A stretch of 64,000 bases of DNA from DAIPJH01 sp036770365 (GCA_036770365.1 DAIPJH010000006.1:62001-126000); one strand, 5' to 3'; positions 25,724 through 34,949 are shown, counted from the first letter of the stretch. A program made the numbers and translations. The notes: generated from the sequence alone by a model not told the origin.

Positions 25724-27163
25724 ATGCAGAGAGAATCTTATACACCACCTTTTGATATTGCCCCGCTGATGCTGCGCGCACGCGACGAAAGCCTGCGTTC
25801 GCATTTTTCTGCCTTTATTGGCAAATGTTTTGCGGCGGTTGACCCTAGCACACCGTATTTGCATAATTGGCATATCGACGCGGTGGCGGAACATTTAGAA
25901 GCAACCCGCCGCAGCGACATCACCCGCCTGATTATCAATATGCCACCACGTGCGCTAAAATCTGTGTGTGTCAGTGTCGCATGGCCAGCATGGCTGCTTG
26001 GACATCACCCGAATATGCGCATTATGGCGGCGAGTTATTCGCAATCGCTTAGTTTACGTCACGCGCTGGATACACGCCTGATTGTCAGCACACCATGGTT
26101 TGAACGGATGTTTCCACGCTTCAATATTACGCATGGACAAAATGAAAAGCATAAATTCGTGACCACAGAACGCGGTTTTCGGTTTGCCACGTCAGTAGGC
26201 GGTACGGCAACGGGTGAAGGAGGTGACGTACTGATTATCGACGACCCACTCAACCCCATCCAAGCTGCATCACGTATCGAACGCGAGTTTGCAAGTAGTT
26301 GGTTTGACCAGACCTTTGCCACACGCTTAAATGACAAGGCTCATGGGCGAATTGTCGTCGTTATGCAGCGTTTACATAAAGAAGATTTGACAGGACATTT
26401 GCTCGAAAAAGGTGGCTGGGAACATTTATGTTTACCTGCAATTGCTGAAACGCGCACGATTATTCCACTCTCTGGGCGTGAGTTTATACGCGAAATTGGC
26501 GATATTTTGCATCCTTCCCGCGAAGGCGAACTCTTACTTGCACGTGCCAAACGTGAACTCGGCAGTTTTGGTTTTGCCGCACAATATCAGCAAGCCCCCA
26601 TCCTTAGCGACGGTGGGATGATTGAAGCCACATGGCTGCAAACCTACCCATCCACGCCGCCGCTGGACGCCTTTTCACGCATCACCCAAAGCTGGGATAC
26701 CGCCATCAAAGCCGCTACGCATCATGATGCGAGCGTGTGCCTCACCTTTGGAGAGATGGATGGGCGGCATTATCTGCTGGACGCGCTGGCGATTCGCGCA
26801 GAATATCCGCAGCTCAAGCGCACCATCACCGAACTTGCTTCGCGCTATCGTCCTAACGCCGTATTGATTGAGGATAAAGCAAGCGGACAATCACTCCTTC
26901 AAGACCTTCGTCGTGAGTCTAACCTCAACCTTATCCCGCGTATGCCAAGGGGTGATAAGATTACCCGCCTCGCCGCCATCAGCCCGATGATAGAATCTGG
27001 TAAGCTCCTGCTGCCGCGCCACAGCACATGGCTAACAGATTTCCTCCAAGAACTCCTGAACTTCCCACACGCACCCCATGATGATTATGTCGATGCACTC
27101 ACGCATTATTTAGGATGGGTACGTGATCAACAAGGAACGTCACAGAGGATTCGTCGGCTATAA
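25724..27163 (+). CDS. Phage/GTA terminase large subunit
   Basis: TerL packages DNA into capsids by ATP hydrolysis and cuts it with an RNase H-fold nuclease. This 479-residue protein has the Walker A-type LIINMPPRALKSVCVSVAWP, Walker B in GGDVLIIDDPLNP, and nuclease-domain acidic residues in SWDTAIKAATHHDASV, LIEDKASGQSLL and HDDYVDALTHYL. The sequence style matches alphaproteobacterial GTA and related HK97-type phage terminases. ATG 25724 is preferred; GTG 25718 is an alternative. No small terminase or portal is adjacent: the HK97 structural genes lie 33 kb away in opposite orientation. It stops 3 bp from the convergent 27166 gene. Confidence 0.9.
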   Translation: MQRESYTPPFDIAPLMLRARDESLRSHFSAFIGKCFAAVDPSTPYLHNWHIDAVAEHLEATRRSDITRLIINMPPRALKSVCVSVAWPAWLLGHHPNMRIMAASYSQSLSLRHALDTRLIVSTPWFERMFPRFNITHGQNEKHKFVTTERGFRFATSVGGTATGEGGDVLIIDDPLNPIQAASRIEREFASSWFDQTFATRLNDKAHGRIVVVMQRLHKEDLTGHLLEKGGWEHLCLPAIAETRTIIPLSGREFIREIGDILHPSREGELLLARAKRELGSFGFAAQYQQAPILSDGGMIEATWLQTYPSTPPLDAFSRITQSWDTAIKAATHHDASVCLTFGEMDGRHYLLDALAIRAEYPQLKRTITELASRYRPNAVLIEDKASGQSLLQDLRRESNLNLIPRMPRGDKITRLAAISPMIESGKLLLPRHSTWLTDFLQELLNFPHAPHDDYVDALTHYLGWVRDQQGTSQRIRRL

Positions 27164-27165
27164 CA

Positions 27166-29091
27166 TTATTTACGTAATATATTATCTTTAACAGGTGGTA
27201 TGTGATCAATATCTGAGACCGTATTATTCGGCGATTCTTCCACCAGCGCATCCGTAAGTTCCGCGTTCGCAATACTGCGTGGATTATCTTGATGCTCAAC
27301 TTTTTTTGCTAAGGATACCTTCGTATACAGCTCCATCCAACGCTGCGGGTCACACTTCACCGCTTGCATCATCGTCAAGAAATTATCAAAGGAAGGCTTC
27401 ATCCCTTCCCATGTTTTTATCTGAAAACCAAAATTTTTATTATGTTTAGACGTAGATGGCTTAGGTTTCACTCCTGCTTCAACCATAACATCCATCATCT
27501 CAGATGCCGCGGCAACCTTACTCACCACTTTTTCAAGTTCTGACTTAGTAAGATGACCAAAACGAAAATCGTTTGCCGTCTTGCGCAATGCTCCTGCGGC
27601 TTGAGACATCACGTTGCGCGCCGCGTTCACATCAACACATGATGCGTCAAACTCATAGGTTTGTGGTGCGTCGGTAAACTGCTGCGCCGACCCGAAATAA
27701 TCCGCCATCTGCCCTAACGCACTGCGCACTTCTTGCACCGCTTTCCTTTTTGATTCCGAGAAAAATATCTTCTCAATACGTTCTTTTGTTGCAGGGTCAT
27801 CCAGAAAGACACTTGGTAAGCGTGAATGCACTAAGGTAGAAGACTTGATTGTGCCATGCTGACCTGCGCCGTTAAGCCATGCCGCATCAAAAACATCTGG
27901 ATACCGCTGCCATGACGCCGCGTCTGCCTTAATATCTTGCCAAAACTGTGCGGTTTTATACTGATATTCCCTCTTATAGAGATTAAGATACGATTTGGAG
28001 GCTGCCTCCACATCCTCAAATAACGGTTTGAAACGTGCATCTTCGCGCACTGGCGGTAGAAAAATATCTAAGATGGAGGCCACTTCCTCCATCGCCTTAC
28101 CTGCCGCTTCTAATTGTCCAAGATTATTGCGTCCACGCGCATGAGGTAACATTAAATAGTGAGCATCACGTGGAATCTCATGAAGATGACGACTCGCAGA
28201 GTGTCCCATCTCAACCCCAACCGCCATCGCCTCTAAAAGATCAGGACGATGTTGCAATGAATCCCGCGCAGCTTGCACATACGCATTAAATTGTGGCATC
28301 AGATCAAGATGATGATTATCTTGCAGTTCATAAAGTAAGTTGATCACATGTGTTTCAGCAGTAACATCATCATCCACACCATCACGATTTAACGTTTCAA
28401 ACTCAATTGTTCCTGCACCATATTTCTTAAAACCCTGCGCCCCTACTTTGCCCCACAACATCTTAATGGCGCATTTGGGAATAAGTTCCCTACCTTCTTT
28501 ATCTACAATCTTAAAAAGCTTATTTCCTGATCTATCCATCGCCCAAGCATTGGGTTCTCTATCTAAATTCGTAATTTCAGTACCACCAGCGAGAAGGTGT
28601 TTGCCGCCATAAGCGTCAACACATTCCACATCTTTACTGATAACAATACCACCAAACTTCAAAAGTTTATTGGTAAACGCCTCGCGCACACGCGGCACAA
28701 ACCAAAAATCAACATCTTGCAAAGGGATATTGACCTGTTTGCCATCTAAAGTCGTTTGTAAGGTAAATCCTGCTTCACCCAATAAAGTAGGTGCTTTTAA
28801 TGACATTTCCAGCTCAGGTTTATGTACAAAATAAAATGCACCAAATAACCCTTCTTTTTTACGCATTGCAGCTGCTTTTGATTTCTCAGGTCCAAAAATA
28901 ATATAATCCACCAACGACTCTGACAGATCATTATAAGGTCCAGTGCCAGCAAGATTTTCTGCATGATCACGTTTTTTTGAAAGAACATTATCACGCGCAG
29001 AAGCAATCGCCTTCATCCCCTCAGCATAACGTGCAATTGCCTCACCATAATGACGTATTTCCAGTGGATCTTTGTAGGTCTTAACTGCCAT
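27166..29091 (-). CDS. Large uncharacterised protein, paralogue of the 29091-30950 product
   Basis: The product (641 aa) is soluble, charged, with no signal peptide. It aligns with its upstream neighbour over the N-terminal third: YGEAIARYAEGMKAIASAR, GPYNDLSES, then EGLFGAFYFVHKPELEMSL and the LLGEAGFTL stretch each have counterparts. Further shared parts include KMLWGKVGAQGFKKYGAGT and the ending MMQAVKCDPQRWMELYTKVS. I recognise no known family. The start ATG overlaps the stop of the 29091-30950 gene by 1 bp (TAATG), so the two are translationally coupled and under the Pho-box promoter at 31.1 kb. It ends DNILRK. Confidence 0.8.
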   Translation of the reverse strand: MAVKTYKDPLEIRHYGEAIARYAEGMKAIASARDNVLSKKRDHAENLAGTGPYNDLSESLVDYIIFGPEKSKAAAMRKKEGLFGAFYFVHKPELEMSLKAPTLLGEAGFTLQTTLDGKQVNIPLQDVDFWFVPRVREAFTNKLLKFGGIVISKDVECVDAYGGKHLLAGGTEITNLDREPNAWAMDRSGNKLFKIVDKEGRELIPKCAIKMLWGKVGAQGFKKYGAGTIEFETLNRDGVDDDVTAETHVINLLYELQDNHHLDLMPQFNAYVQAARDSLQHRPDLLEAMAVGVEMGHSASRHLHEIPRDAHYLMLPHARGRNNLGQLEAAGKAMEEVASILDIFLPPVREDARFKPLFEDVEAASKSYLNLYKREYQYKTAQFWQDIKADAASWQRYPDVFDAAWLNGAGQHGTIKSSTLVHSRLPSVFLDDPATKERIEKIFFSESKRKAVQEVRSALGQMADYFGSAQQFTDAPQTYEFDASCVDVNAARNVMSQAAGALRKTANDFRFGHLTKSELEKVVSKVAAASEMMDVMVEAGVKPKPSTSKHNKNFGFQIKTWEGMKPSFDNFLTMMQAVKCDPQRWMELYTKVSLAKKVEHQDNPRSIANAELTDALVEESPNNTVSDIDHIPPVKDNILRK

Positions 29092-30950
29092 TACCGTCCT
29101 CGTTCTTCATTAAGCGTAGCCGCCGGACAGCGCGCTAGTATTTCTGTGACCCTCGTATCAGGTTGTGACGATACGAGGGTATCCTGCATTTCTTTTGCCT
29201 TAGCAACCTTGGTATATAACTTCATCCACCGCTCTGGATCACACTCCACTGCTTGCATCATACCAATAAAATCATGCATAGTGGCTCGTTGCGCGTTCCA
29301 AGCATCCATAGTCGCAGACACGTTATCACTACACATATGCTGCGCAACATAATCCATTGCCTCACATGCATCCGCACAACGCGCAACATGAAACGCTAAC
29401 AGAGCTTTAGTCACTCTATCTTTACGCACACTATCTTCAAGCTGACGTAATGCGACCACCCCTTCATTAATAGTTGTCACCAGTTCGTCCCTTGTGGGTG
29501 CATCAACAGTTGTAGCTGCCGTCATATCACTTTTTTGCAAATGCAACCCAATTGATTCCATCGGAATACTTGCATTTTCAAAGGCTGTAAGAATCTTTTG
29601 CTTCGCTGTACGACATAATGATGGCGCACCATGTTCCTGCACTATTTCTTGTATATTCACATTTTCAAGAAATCTTAGCGGTATTCCATGATAAAAATGT
29701 GAATCCTGTGTGATCTTTGCAAAAGAAATGATCTGATTTCCCTCACCTCGCAACCACGCTTTGTCAAACGGTTGACTGCATTGATCAATAAAATGCAGGG
29801 GAGTTTTTTTAATATCAGCAAGCAATGTCTGCTCGGTATAATCATTGATGTGCGTAGTAAAAGCATCTGCCACGTTTTGAACGGCTTGTAATAAAGGTGC
29901 ATATGTTGGATTATGGCTCACATCAGGCAAAGACAATCCAAGTGCATCCGCTGTGTCGTTTATTTTTGCCGCTGCCGTGGAAATCGCTGCCAAGCCAATA
30001 TAATCATTGTGGGTATCATCCCCAGCAAATTGATAAAAATAAAAATTATTGGGGAGATTATCCATCACCGCCCGCACCTTCTGACTCATCGCAATAGCTG
30101 CCGACATTGCTTCTAACATCTGAGGCTTATTTACAAGCGAGTCCCGTGCATGTGTTATCATCATATTAAACTCAGGCATTAGGTTGATGTGATGATGTTC
30201 CTTAAGCTCTAATAGCCAACTCACCATTGCACCCTCAGCATTAAAATCATCTTCAACACCGTCGGTTGCCAAAGTATTAAATCGCGGAGTGTCTTTGCCT
30301 TGACGCTTAAGTCCTTCCTTTGCGCCAACATGCCCCCATAGCATCTTCACCGCATCAATATTGTTGATTTGCTTATCTTCTTTATCAACAATGGAAAAAA
30401 GTGTTTTTTTTCCATTCATAACCCATGAACGTCCGTTCGTAAGTACTGCACCAGCAGGCAAAATATGCGTTTTGCCGTCATCACCCTGCCACTGCGTCTC
30501 TTCCTCAAGAAAAATTTTACCTCGCACTGCACCGTCAGGTGATTGTTCATGAAAATCGATTTTAATATCTTGTAAAGGGAGATACATCGCCACCCCATCT
30601 ACCTCTGCTTTAAGACGACAGCCAGCCTCACCCCATAATTTAGGGGCTTGTAACGACATCTCTAGTTCAGGACGATGCAAATAATAGAACGCACCAAATA
30701 ACCCAGCTTTTGTTTGTTTGGCTGCTTCGCGCATAGCATCTTCGCCATACACTATATATTCTTCCTTCTGCGTGGCTTCGACGGTATTATAAGGTCCACG
30801 CCCGACCACTGTCTTTATCGCGTCCACATCCACCCTCAATGCAGACTGCGCAGCAGCAACTGCCTTCATTGCATCAGCATAGCGATTTAAAAGAATACCA
30901 TAATTCTTTATTTCAATAGGTTCTTCAAAATATTTTGGATCGTTAGCCAT
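29091..30950 (-). CDS. Large uncharacterised protein, first gene of Pho-box operon
   Basis: The product (619 aa) is the upstream member of a tandem paralogous pair. Conserved blocks are NYGILLNRYADAMKAVAAAQ, GRGPYNTVEA, GLFGAFYYLHRPELEMSLQA, LWGEAGCRL, KMLWGHVGAKEGLKRQGKDT and the C-terminal MMQAVECDPERWMKLYTKVA. There is no signal peptide, transmembrane segment or recognisable enzymatic motif. ATG 30950 follows AAGGGCAGG. A PhoB box with a -10 lies about 130 bp upstream on the same strand, with a copy of the recurrent AT-rich motif in between. It ends LNEERGR. Function is unknown; the absence of a phosphatase or transporter signature is notable for a Pho-type gene. Confidence 0.8.
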   Translation of the reverse strand: MANDPKYFEEPIEIKNYGILLNRYADAMKAVAAAQSALRVDVDAIKTVVGRGPYNTVEATQKEEYIVYGEDAMREAAKQTKAGLFGAFYYLHRPELEMSLQAPKLWGEAGCRLKAEVDGVAMYLPLQDIKIDFHEQSPDGAVRGKIFLEEETQWQGDDGKTHILPAGAVLTNGRSWVMNGKKTLFSIVDKEDKQINNIDAVKMLWGHVGAKEGLKRQGKDTPRFNTLATDGVEDDFNAEGAMVSWLLELKEHHHINLMPEFNMMITHARDSLVNKPQMLEAMSAAIAMSQKVRAVMDNLPNNFYFYQFAGDDTHNDYIGLAAISTAAAKINDTADALGLSLPDVSHNPTYAPLLQAVQNVADAFTTHINDYTEQTLLADIKKTPLHFIDQCSQPFDKAWLRGEGNQIISFAKITQDSHFYHGIPLRFLENVNIQEIVQEHGAPSLCRTAKQKILTAFENASIPMESIGLHLQKSDMTAATTVDAPTRDELVTTINEGVVALRQLEDSVRKDRVTKALLAFHVARCADACEAMDYVAQHMCSDNVSATMDAWNAQRATMHDFIGMMQAVECDPERWMKLYTKVAKAKEMQDTLVSSQPDTRVTEILARCPAATLNEERGR

Positions 30951-30958
30951 GCCTGCCC

Positions 30959-30980
30959 TTAGACTCGTTTAACTTAATCA
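30959..30980 (-). repeat. Divergent copy of recurrent AT-rich motif
   Basis: On the minus strand GATTAAGTTAAACGAGTCTA runs from about 30979, sharing ATTAAGTTAAACGA with the 8213 copy. It lies just before the ribosome binding site of the 30950 gene. Confidence 0.45.
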
Positions 30981-31060
30981 CATCAATGATTGCGCAACTC
31001 CCACGCATTTTCACTTACAAGAACGCGCCATTGTTAAGTGGAATAGCTATCATGCACGCT

Positions 31061-31093
31061 ACTTTAGCATCTAAACATGACAAAATGATGACA
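31061..31093 (-). promoter_or_regulatory. PhoB box and -10 for the 29091-30950 operon
   Basis: On the minus strand TGTCATCATTTTGTCAT (31093-31077) holds two perfect half-sites at 11-bp spacing. Exactly 10 bases later is TAAAGT (31066-31061). The architecture is identical to the 8228-8261 site. Confidence 0.65.
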
Positions 31094-31130
31094 CATACGT
31101 TTTTCTAGATTATGAAGTACAGCATTCTTG

Positions 31131-31198
31131 TCATACCTACGAAAATGGGTATCCAGAGATCTCTTTCCACTAAATTTCAGCGTGCGCTGGAATGACAC
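31131..31198. repeat. Dispersed palindromic repeat
   Basis: TGTCATACCTACGAAAATGG at the left end and GCGCTGGAATGACA at the right end are the inverted ends of a repeat of the GTCATTCCxGCGAAA...GGAATGACA class, here in the gap before ubiE. No gene is seen within it. Confidence 0.6.
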
Positions 31199-31210
31199 AC
31201 GAGTTATATC

Positions 31211-31963
31211 ATGCCCCACACCACCACAACCACCCATTTCGGATTCAAAGAAATCCCTGAGGATGCTAAAGAAGGTATGGTGCATGAGGTATTTGCGAGT
31301 GTCGCGTCTAAGTATGACGTGATGAATGACGCAATGAGCTTTGGAATGCACCGCGTGTGGAAAGATGATCTAATAGACAAGCTTCGCCCCCGTGCTGGAA
31401 TGAAGCTGCTTGATGTGGCGGGAGGTACGGGCGACATTGCCTTTCGATTTCTCAAAGCGGGTGGTGGACATGTCACCGTATGCGATATCAATGCACACAT
31501 GCTGGAAGAAGGCAAACGCCGCGCTGTGGATATGGGTATCACGCAGGGCATGGAATGGATTGAGGGTAATGCTGAGAAACTCCCCTTCCCTGATAATCAT
31601 TTTGATGCGTTCACCATTGCGTTTGGCATTCGCAATGTCACTCACATAGATAAAGCACTCTCTGAGGCACACCGCGTCCTAAAAACAGGCGGACATTTTC
31701 TGTGTTTAGAGTTTTCACACCCGACCAGCGCACTGATGCGCACCGTATACGATAACTATTCATTTCACCTGATTCCGCGCATGGGCAGCATGATTGCTGG
31801 TGATAAAGCATCCTATCAATATTTGGTCGAATCGATTCGTAAGTTTCCAACCGCCCCCAATTTTGTGAATATGATTGAACAAGCAAACTTCAAAAACGTG
31901 AGTTTTCGTCATATGACCGGCGGGATTGTAGCACTGCATAGCGGCTGGAAACTGAATGTATAA
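31211..31963 (+). CDS. ubiE: Ubiquinone/menaquinone biosynthesis C-methyltransferase UbiE
   Basis: UbiE methylates the quinone precursor ring using S-adenosylmethionine. The 250-residue protein has the family length. It shows the N-terminal VASKYDVMNDAMSFGMHRVW, the SAM-binding LLDVAGGTGDIAFRFL, the NAEKLPFPDNHFDA block and the ending GGIVALHSGWK. The ATG at 31211 has a weak ribosome binding site. The gene stands alone next to the curlin genes. Confidence 0.96.
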   Translation: MPHTTTTTHFGFKEIPEDAKEGMVHEVFASVASKYDVMNDAMSFGMHRVWKDDLIDKLRPRAGMKLLDVAGGTGDIAFRFLKAGGGHVTVCDINAHMLEEGKRRAVDMGITQGMEWIEGNAEKLPFPDNHFDAFTIAFGIRNVTHIDKALSEAHRVLKTGGHFLCLEFSHPTSALMRTVYDNYSFHLIPRMGSMIAGDKASYQYLVESIRKFPTAPNFVNMIEQANFKNVSFRHMTGGIVALHSGWKLNV

Positions 31964-32002
31964 CCTATTTATAGTGATATTATGCTTTGCTGCACCGCGA
32001 AA

Positions 32003-32018
32003 TGTTACAGTTGTGTGA
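32003..32018 (+). promoter_or_regulatory. Shared 16-bp element upstream of first curlin gene
   Basis: TGTTACAGTTGTGTGA is repeated exactly at 32718-32733. The distances to the two start codons are almost the same (109 and 110 bases between). It is a likely binding site for a common regulator, of unknown identity; it does not resemble the Escherichia coli CsgD site. Confidence 0.6.
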
Positions 32019-32127
32019 AGATTGTTAAATTTAATTAATATTTATTTGCAATTTTAAATAATTATGGCACAATTAAGTTATTAATTACTTGTAACACACT
32101 TTAATTACTTCTTTTAAGGAGTTCGCG

Positions 32128-32607
32128 ATGCAGGGTCTCATCACACATTCTAAGGTCTATACACTCATGGCTGCCATTGCCATGCTAGGCTTTTCCTCTG
32201 CGGCGCAGGCACAAGATAATACCATGACCCTTGAGCAAGTTGGCAATAACAACCAAGCCACAACCACCCAAGAAGGCTCTGCCAATAGCGCAGCACTACA
32301 TCAAAATGGTGACGCCAACAGCTTAATTGTCGCTCAAATTGGCAATCAAAACAGCATCAACGCTACTCAAGAAGGCAACAATAACGAAAGCAGAATCACC
32401 CAAACAGGCAATAATAATGAGGCGACCATTCTGCAATCATCAACAGGTAATATTGTCGTCGTCGATCAAGCAGGTGATTCAGATATCGCTTCCATCACCC
32501 AACAAGGTGACAACAATAGCATAAACCTACAACAACTTAGCTCTAATGACAGCGCATACCTCTCTCAACACGGCAGCGGCAACACCATCACCGCCATTCA
32601 AAGATAA
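32128..32607 (+). CDS. Curlin-repeat (CsgA-like) secreted protein, short
   Basis: The product (159 aa) has a signal peptide (about residues 1-28, ending SSAAQA) and then degenerate curlin repeats with the pattern Q-x-G-x2-N-x2-x-(I/V/L)-x-Q, for example QVGNNNQATTTQEGS, QIGNQNSINATQEGN and QTGNNNEATILQ. Such proteins form extracellular amyloid fibres in biofilm. A strong AAGGAG site precedes the ATG. It is paired with a longer homologue downstream and has its own terminator. The curli export genes (csgG, csgE, csgF) are not in the window. Confidence 0.87.
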   Translation: MQGLITHSKVYTLMAAIAMLGFSSAAQAQDNTMTLEQVGNNNQATTTQEGSANSAALHQNGDANSLIVAQIGNQNSINATQEGNNNESRITQTGNNNEATILQSSTGNIVVVDQAGDSDIASITQQGDNNSINLQQLSSNDSAYLSQHGSGNTITAIQR

Positions 32608-32634
32608 CTTTTCCTTTACTTCTTTGTTCCCCTT

Positions 32635-32661
32635 AAAAGGAGGCTTTATGCCTCCTTTTTT
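32635..32661 (+). terminator. Intrinsic terminator after first curlin gene
   Basis: AAAAGGAGGC (32635-32644), loop TTTAT, then GCCTCCTTTT (32650-32659) and two more T. An identical hairpin follows the second curlin gene. Confidence 0.92.
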
Positions 32662-32717
32662 GGTTTTTATACAAGGTCAAAACGTTGAAAGATAATAAAA
32701 AAAAGACAAAGGAGAAT

Positions 32718-32733
32718 TGTTACAGTTGTGTGA
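32718..32733 (+). promoter_or_regulatory. Shared 16-bp element upstream of second curlin gene
   Basis: Exact copy of TGTTACAGTTGTGTGA at 32003-32018, at the same distance from the start codon. Both are followed by AT-rich sequence with TTAATT repeats. Confidence 0.6.
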
Positions 32734-32843
32734 CATTTTAGTTAATTTTGTCGTTTTATAGTTTGAAGATAATAATAGTTATGAGATAATCACTTCAGTT
32801 AAGAAAATTAACTAAAATTAAAAAACATTAAAGGAGTTATTCC

Positions 32844-33785
32844 ATGCAGCGTTCTTTCAAACATACCATGTTCACACTTCTCGCCTCAGTCGCCATGATT
32901 GGGCTTACCAGTGCAGCACACGCGGAAGCGAATAGCCTTGCCATTGAGCAGGTTGGTAACAACAACCAAGCAGCAGTCACCCAAGAAGGCTCAAACAATA
33001 ACACCAACGTCAACCAACAAGGTGACGGCAACGCATATTCTGCGACAATTACTGGTGATGGCAACCAATCCACTGTGGCACAAGGTGGTTCAGCCAACAG
33101 CATTACGTCCACGGTCACGGGTACTGGCAACGCTAGCAATATTACACAAAGTGGTGACAATAATACGGTCACCAGCGACGTAAGTGGTGATGGCAATAAT
33201 TTGAACGTACAGCAATCAGGAGACCATAACGTTCTCTCATCAACACAAACAGGCACTGGTAACGATATCTTCACGGTTCAAGCAGGATCAGGAAGTGCTA
33301 TCTCTGCAAACCAATCAGGCAACGGCAACCACATCACCGCCACCCAAGCGAATGGTGAAGGTAATAATCTCAATGCCCTACAAACAGGTGACAACAACAC
33401 CCTTACATCAGGACAGTTTGGGAATGCCAACGATATCTTTACAGTTCAAGCAGGGACAGGAAATAACATTTCTTCCAATCAAACGGGTGACAATAACCAT
33501 GTAACTGCTGCACAAAATGGCAATGGAAACTATGCCGAGTTCAAGCAAGAAGGCAGTAACAACGAAGCAAGCATTACTCAAACCGACGACAATAATAATG
33601 GATTAATCCTCCAAACTGGCAATAGCAATATTGGCAAAATCGATCAAAGTGGTGGCTTTAATCGAGCGACGATCGCTCAACAAGGCGACAGTAACAATGC
33701 GACCATCCAACAAACCACAGCAAACAATGTTGCAAGCATTTCACAAAATGGTAGCGGCAACGTAGCAACCGCTGTACAACATTAA
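32844..33785 (+). CDS. Curlin-repeat (CsgA-like) secreted protein, long
   Basis: The product (313 aa) starts with a signal peptide (MQRSFKHTMFTLLASVAMIG, ending SAAHA). About a dozen curlin-type repeats follow, such as QVGNNNQAAVTQEGS, QSGDGNNLNV-like units and QTGDNNTLTSGQFGN. The N- and C-terminal repeats are very like those of the 32128 product; the middle is an expanded set with Gly-Asp-Gly-Asn units. It therefore probably arose from gene duplication followed by repeat expansion. The shared upstream element and identical terminators suggest co-regulation. Extracellular amyloid fibre formation is inferred from the family. Confidence 0.87.
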   Translation: MQRSFKHTMFTLLASVAMIGLTSAAHAEANSLAIEQVGNNNQAAVTQEGSNNNTNVNQQGDGNAYSATITGDGNQSTVAQGGSANSITSTVTGTGNASNITQSGDNNTVTSDVSGDGNNLNVQQSGDHNVLSSTQTGTGNDIFTVQAGSGSAISANQSGNGNHITATQANGEGNNLNALQTGDNNTLTSGQFGNANDIFTVQAGTGNNISSNQTGDNNHVTAAQNGNGNYAEFKQEGSNNEASITQTDDNNNGLILQTGNSNIGKIDQSGGFNRATIAQQGDSNNATIQQTTANNVASISQNGSGNVATAVQH

Positions 33786-33805
33786 CATTTCTTCCCTACC
33801 ACGAG

Positions 33806-33832
33806 AAAAGGAGGCTTTATGCCTCCTTTTTT
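33806..33832 (+). terminator. Intrinsic terminator after second curlin gene
   Basis: AAAAGGAGGC (33806-33815), loop TTTAT, GCCTCCTTTT (33821-33830) and further T. It is the same 25-base hairpin as at 32635, which points to duplication of the whole gene unit with its terminator. Confidence 0.92.
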
Positions 33833-33858
33833 GTGTCTAATTATCGACAACAAAAACA

Positions 33859-34788
33859 TTATGAAACCAAAGTACTATAGAGGTGCATGACGTTCTTATG
33901 CAAAAACCTACGAATTTGCATTTGCGGCTCTAACATTTCAATGATAGTGCCGAGTAACGGTGGATAGGCCTGCGTATGTGAGTTTAAAATTTGTTGCAAT
34001 ACATCTTGCAGCATATCATGCGGGTATACTCTCAAACTCTGCATAAAATCCTCCATCAGGGCAGCTTTCTGATCTTTGTTGACTGCGGGATAACGCCTAA
34101 ATATATGCTGCACTATGCCGCATATTGCCTCTGATGTGATCGGTATAATCAACAACGCCGCTTCCCTTACCCCCGCTTCCACACGCCCTTTATGGCGCAC
34201 ATCTATTCTTTTCTGTGTACCACGAGTAGTAAAATACTTAAAATCAGTGAGATAAGGCGTAAGATAGGACAAATTAGGGCATGGCAAGGTTACCCGCTCA
34301 CATACCCCATAATTACTTGATCCATAATTACTTGATATTGTTTTTAAAGAAAGAGTTGGATCTGGTTTATTGGATAATGGTTTATTGGATAATGGTTTAT
34401 TGGATGGTTGCAATGCGGCTGAAACGGTTTCACTATTTTTTAGGAGCTTAACCTCTCCCCGTATCTCTGCACTACGTTTTCCCTTCTCTCGCTGGCGTTC
34501 AATTTTTTGCGCAACATCTTCCCATGTTTTATCTAACCTTTTTTGCCTCAAAACCCCATCTTTCACATGAAAAAAAGGCATGATTGAGCTACGGTTTCGC
34601 TTCCAACGCGCAAGGGGCAAACGCACGATTTTAGCAATTTCAACATCATCATCACGTACACCAATTCCATTATTGCGCCATATGTAAAGCAACAACAATA
34701 AATAAATGCCATGCTGCTCAGTAGTTAAATGATGGGTATCACCCAGATATGCGTCGGTATAAAACGGCATGATTGGGGCTTGTGCCAT
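33859..34788 (-). CDS. DUF1376 (YdaU-like) domain protein
   Basis: The N-terminal region of this 309-residue protein (MPFYTDAYLGDTHHLTTEQH, then GIYLLLLLYIWRNNG and a KRNRSSIMPFFHVKDG-type stretch) fits DUF1376. That domain occurs in phage and prophage replication-type proteins and in alphaproteobacterial genomes. The middle is low complexity, with two 5-residue tandem repeats, SNKPL three times and SSNYG twice, encoded by perfect 15-bp DNA repeats near 34364-34410 and 34304-34336. The C-terminal half is helical and unknown. Start ATG 34788 has AAGGAG upstream. A phage origin is possible; no other phage gene is adjacent. Confidence 0.75.
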   Translation of the reverse strand: MAQAPIMPFYTDAYLGDTHHLTTEQHGIYLLLLLYIWRNNGIGVRDDDVEIAKIVRLPLARWKRNRSSIMPFFHVKDGVLRQKRLDKTWEDVAQKIERQREKGKRSAEIRGEVKLLKNSETVSAALQPSNKPLSNKPLSNKPDPTLSLKTISSNYGSSNYGVCERVTLPCPNLSYLTPYLTDFKYFTTRGTQKRIDVRHKGRVEAGVREAALLIIPITSEAICGIVQHIFRRYPAVNKDQKAALMEDFMQSLRVYPHDMLQDVLQQILNSHTQAYPPLLGTIIEMLEPQMQIRRFLHKNVMHLYSTLVS

Positions 34789-34949
34789 GAAATATCACTC
34801 CTTTTGTGTGACAAGTTAAGCAACAATCAAAACCTTACAGCCAGATTACAGGAAGAGGAAATCTGATAAATTGCTAAAGTCATTGCCAAGCATGGCGCGG
34901 AGCTGTAACGTTATAGCGATATCTATCTGAACCATTGACCCTGCACACT

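Noticed and set aside
32128..33785. Repetitive DNA that might be read as a CRISPR array
   Set aside because: The repeats are degenerate, in frame, and encode curlin repeats after signal peptides; there are no constant direct repeats with unique spacers.
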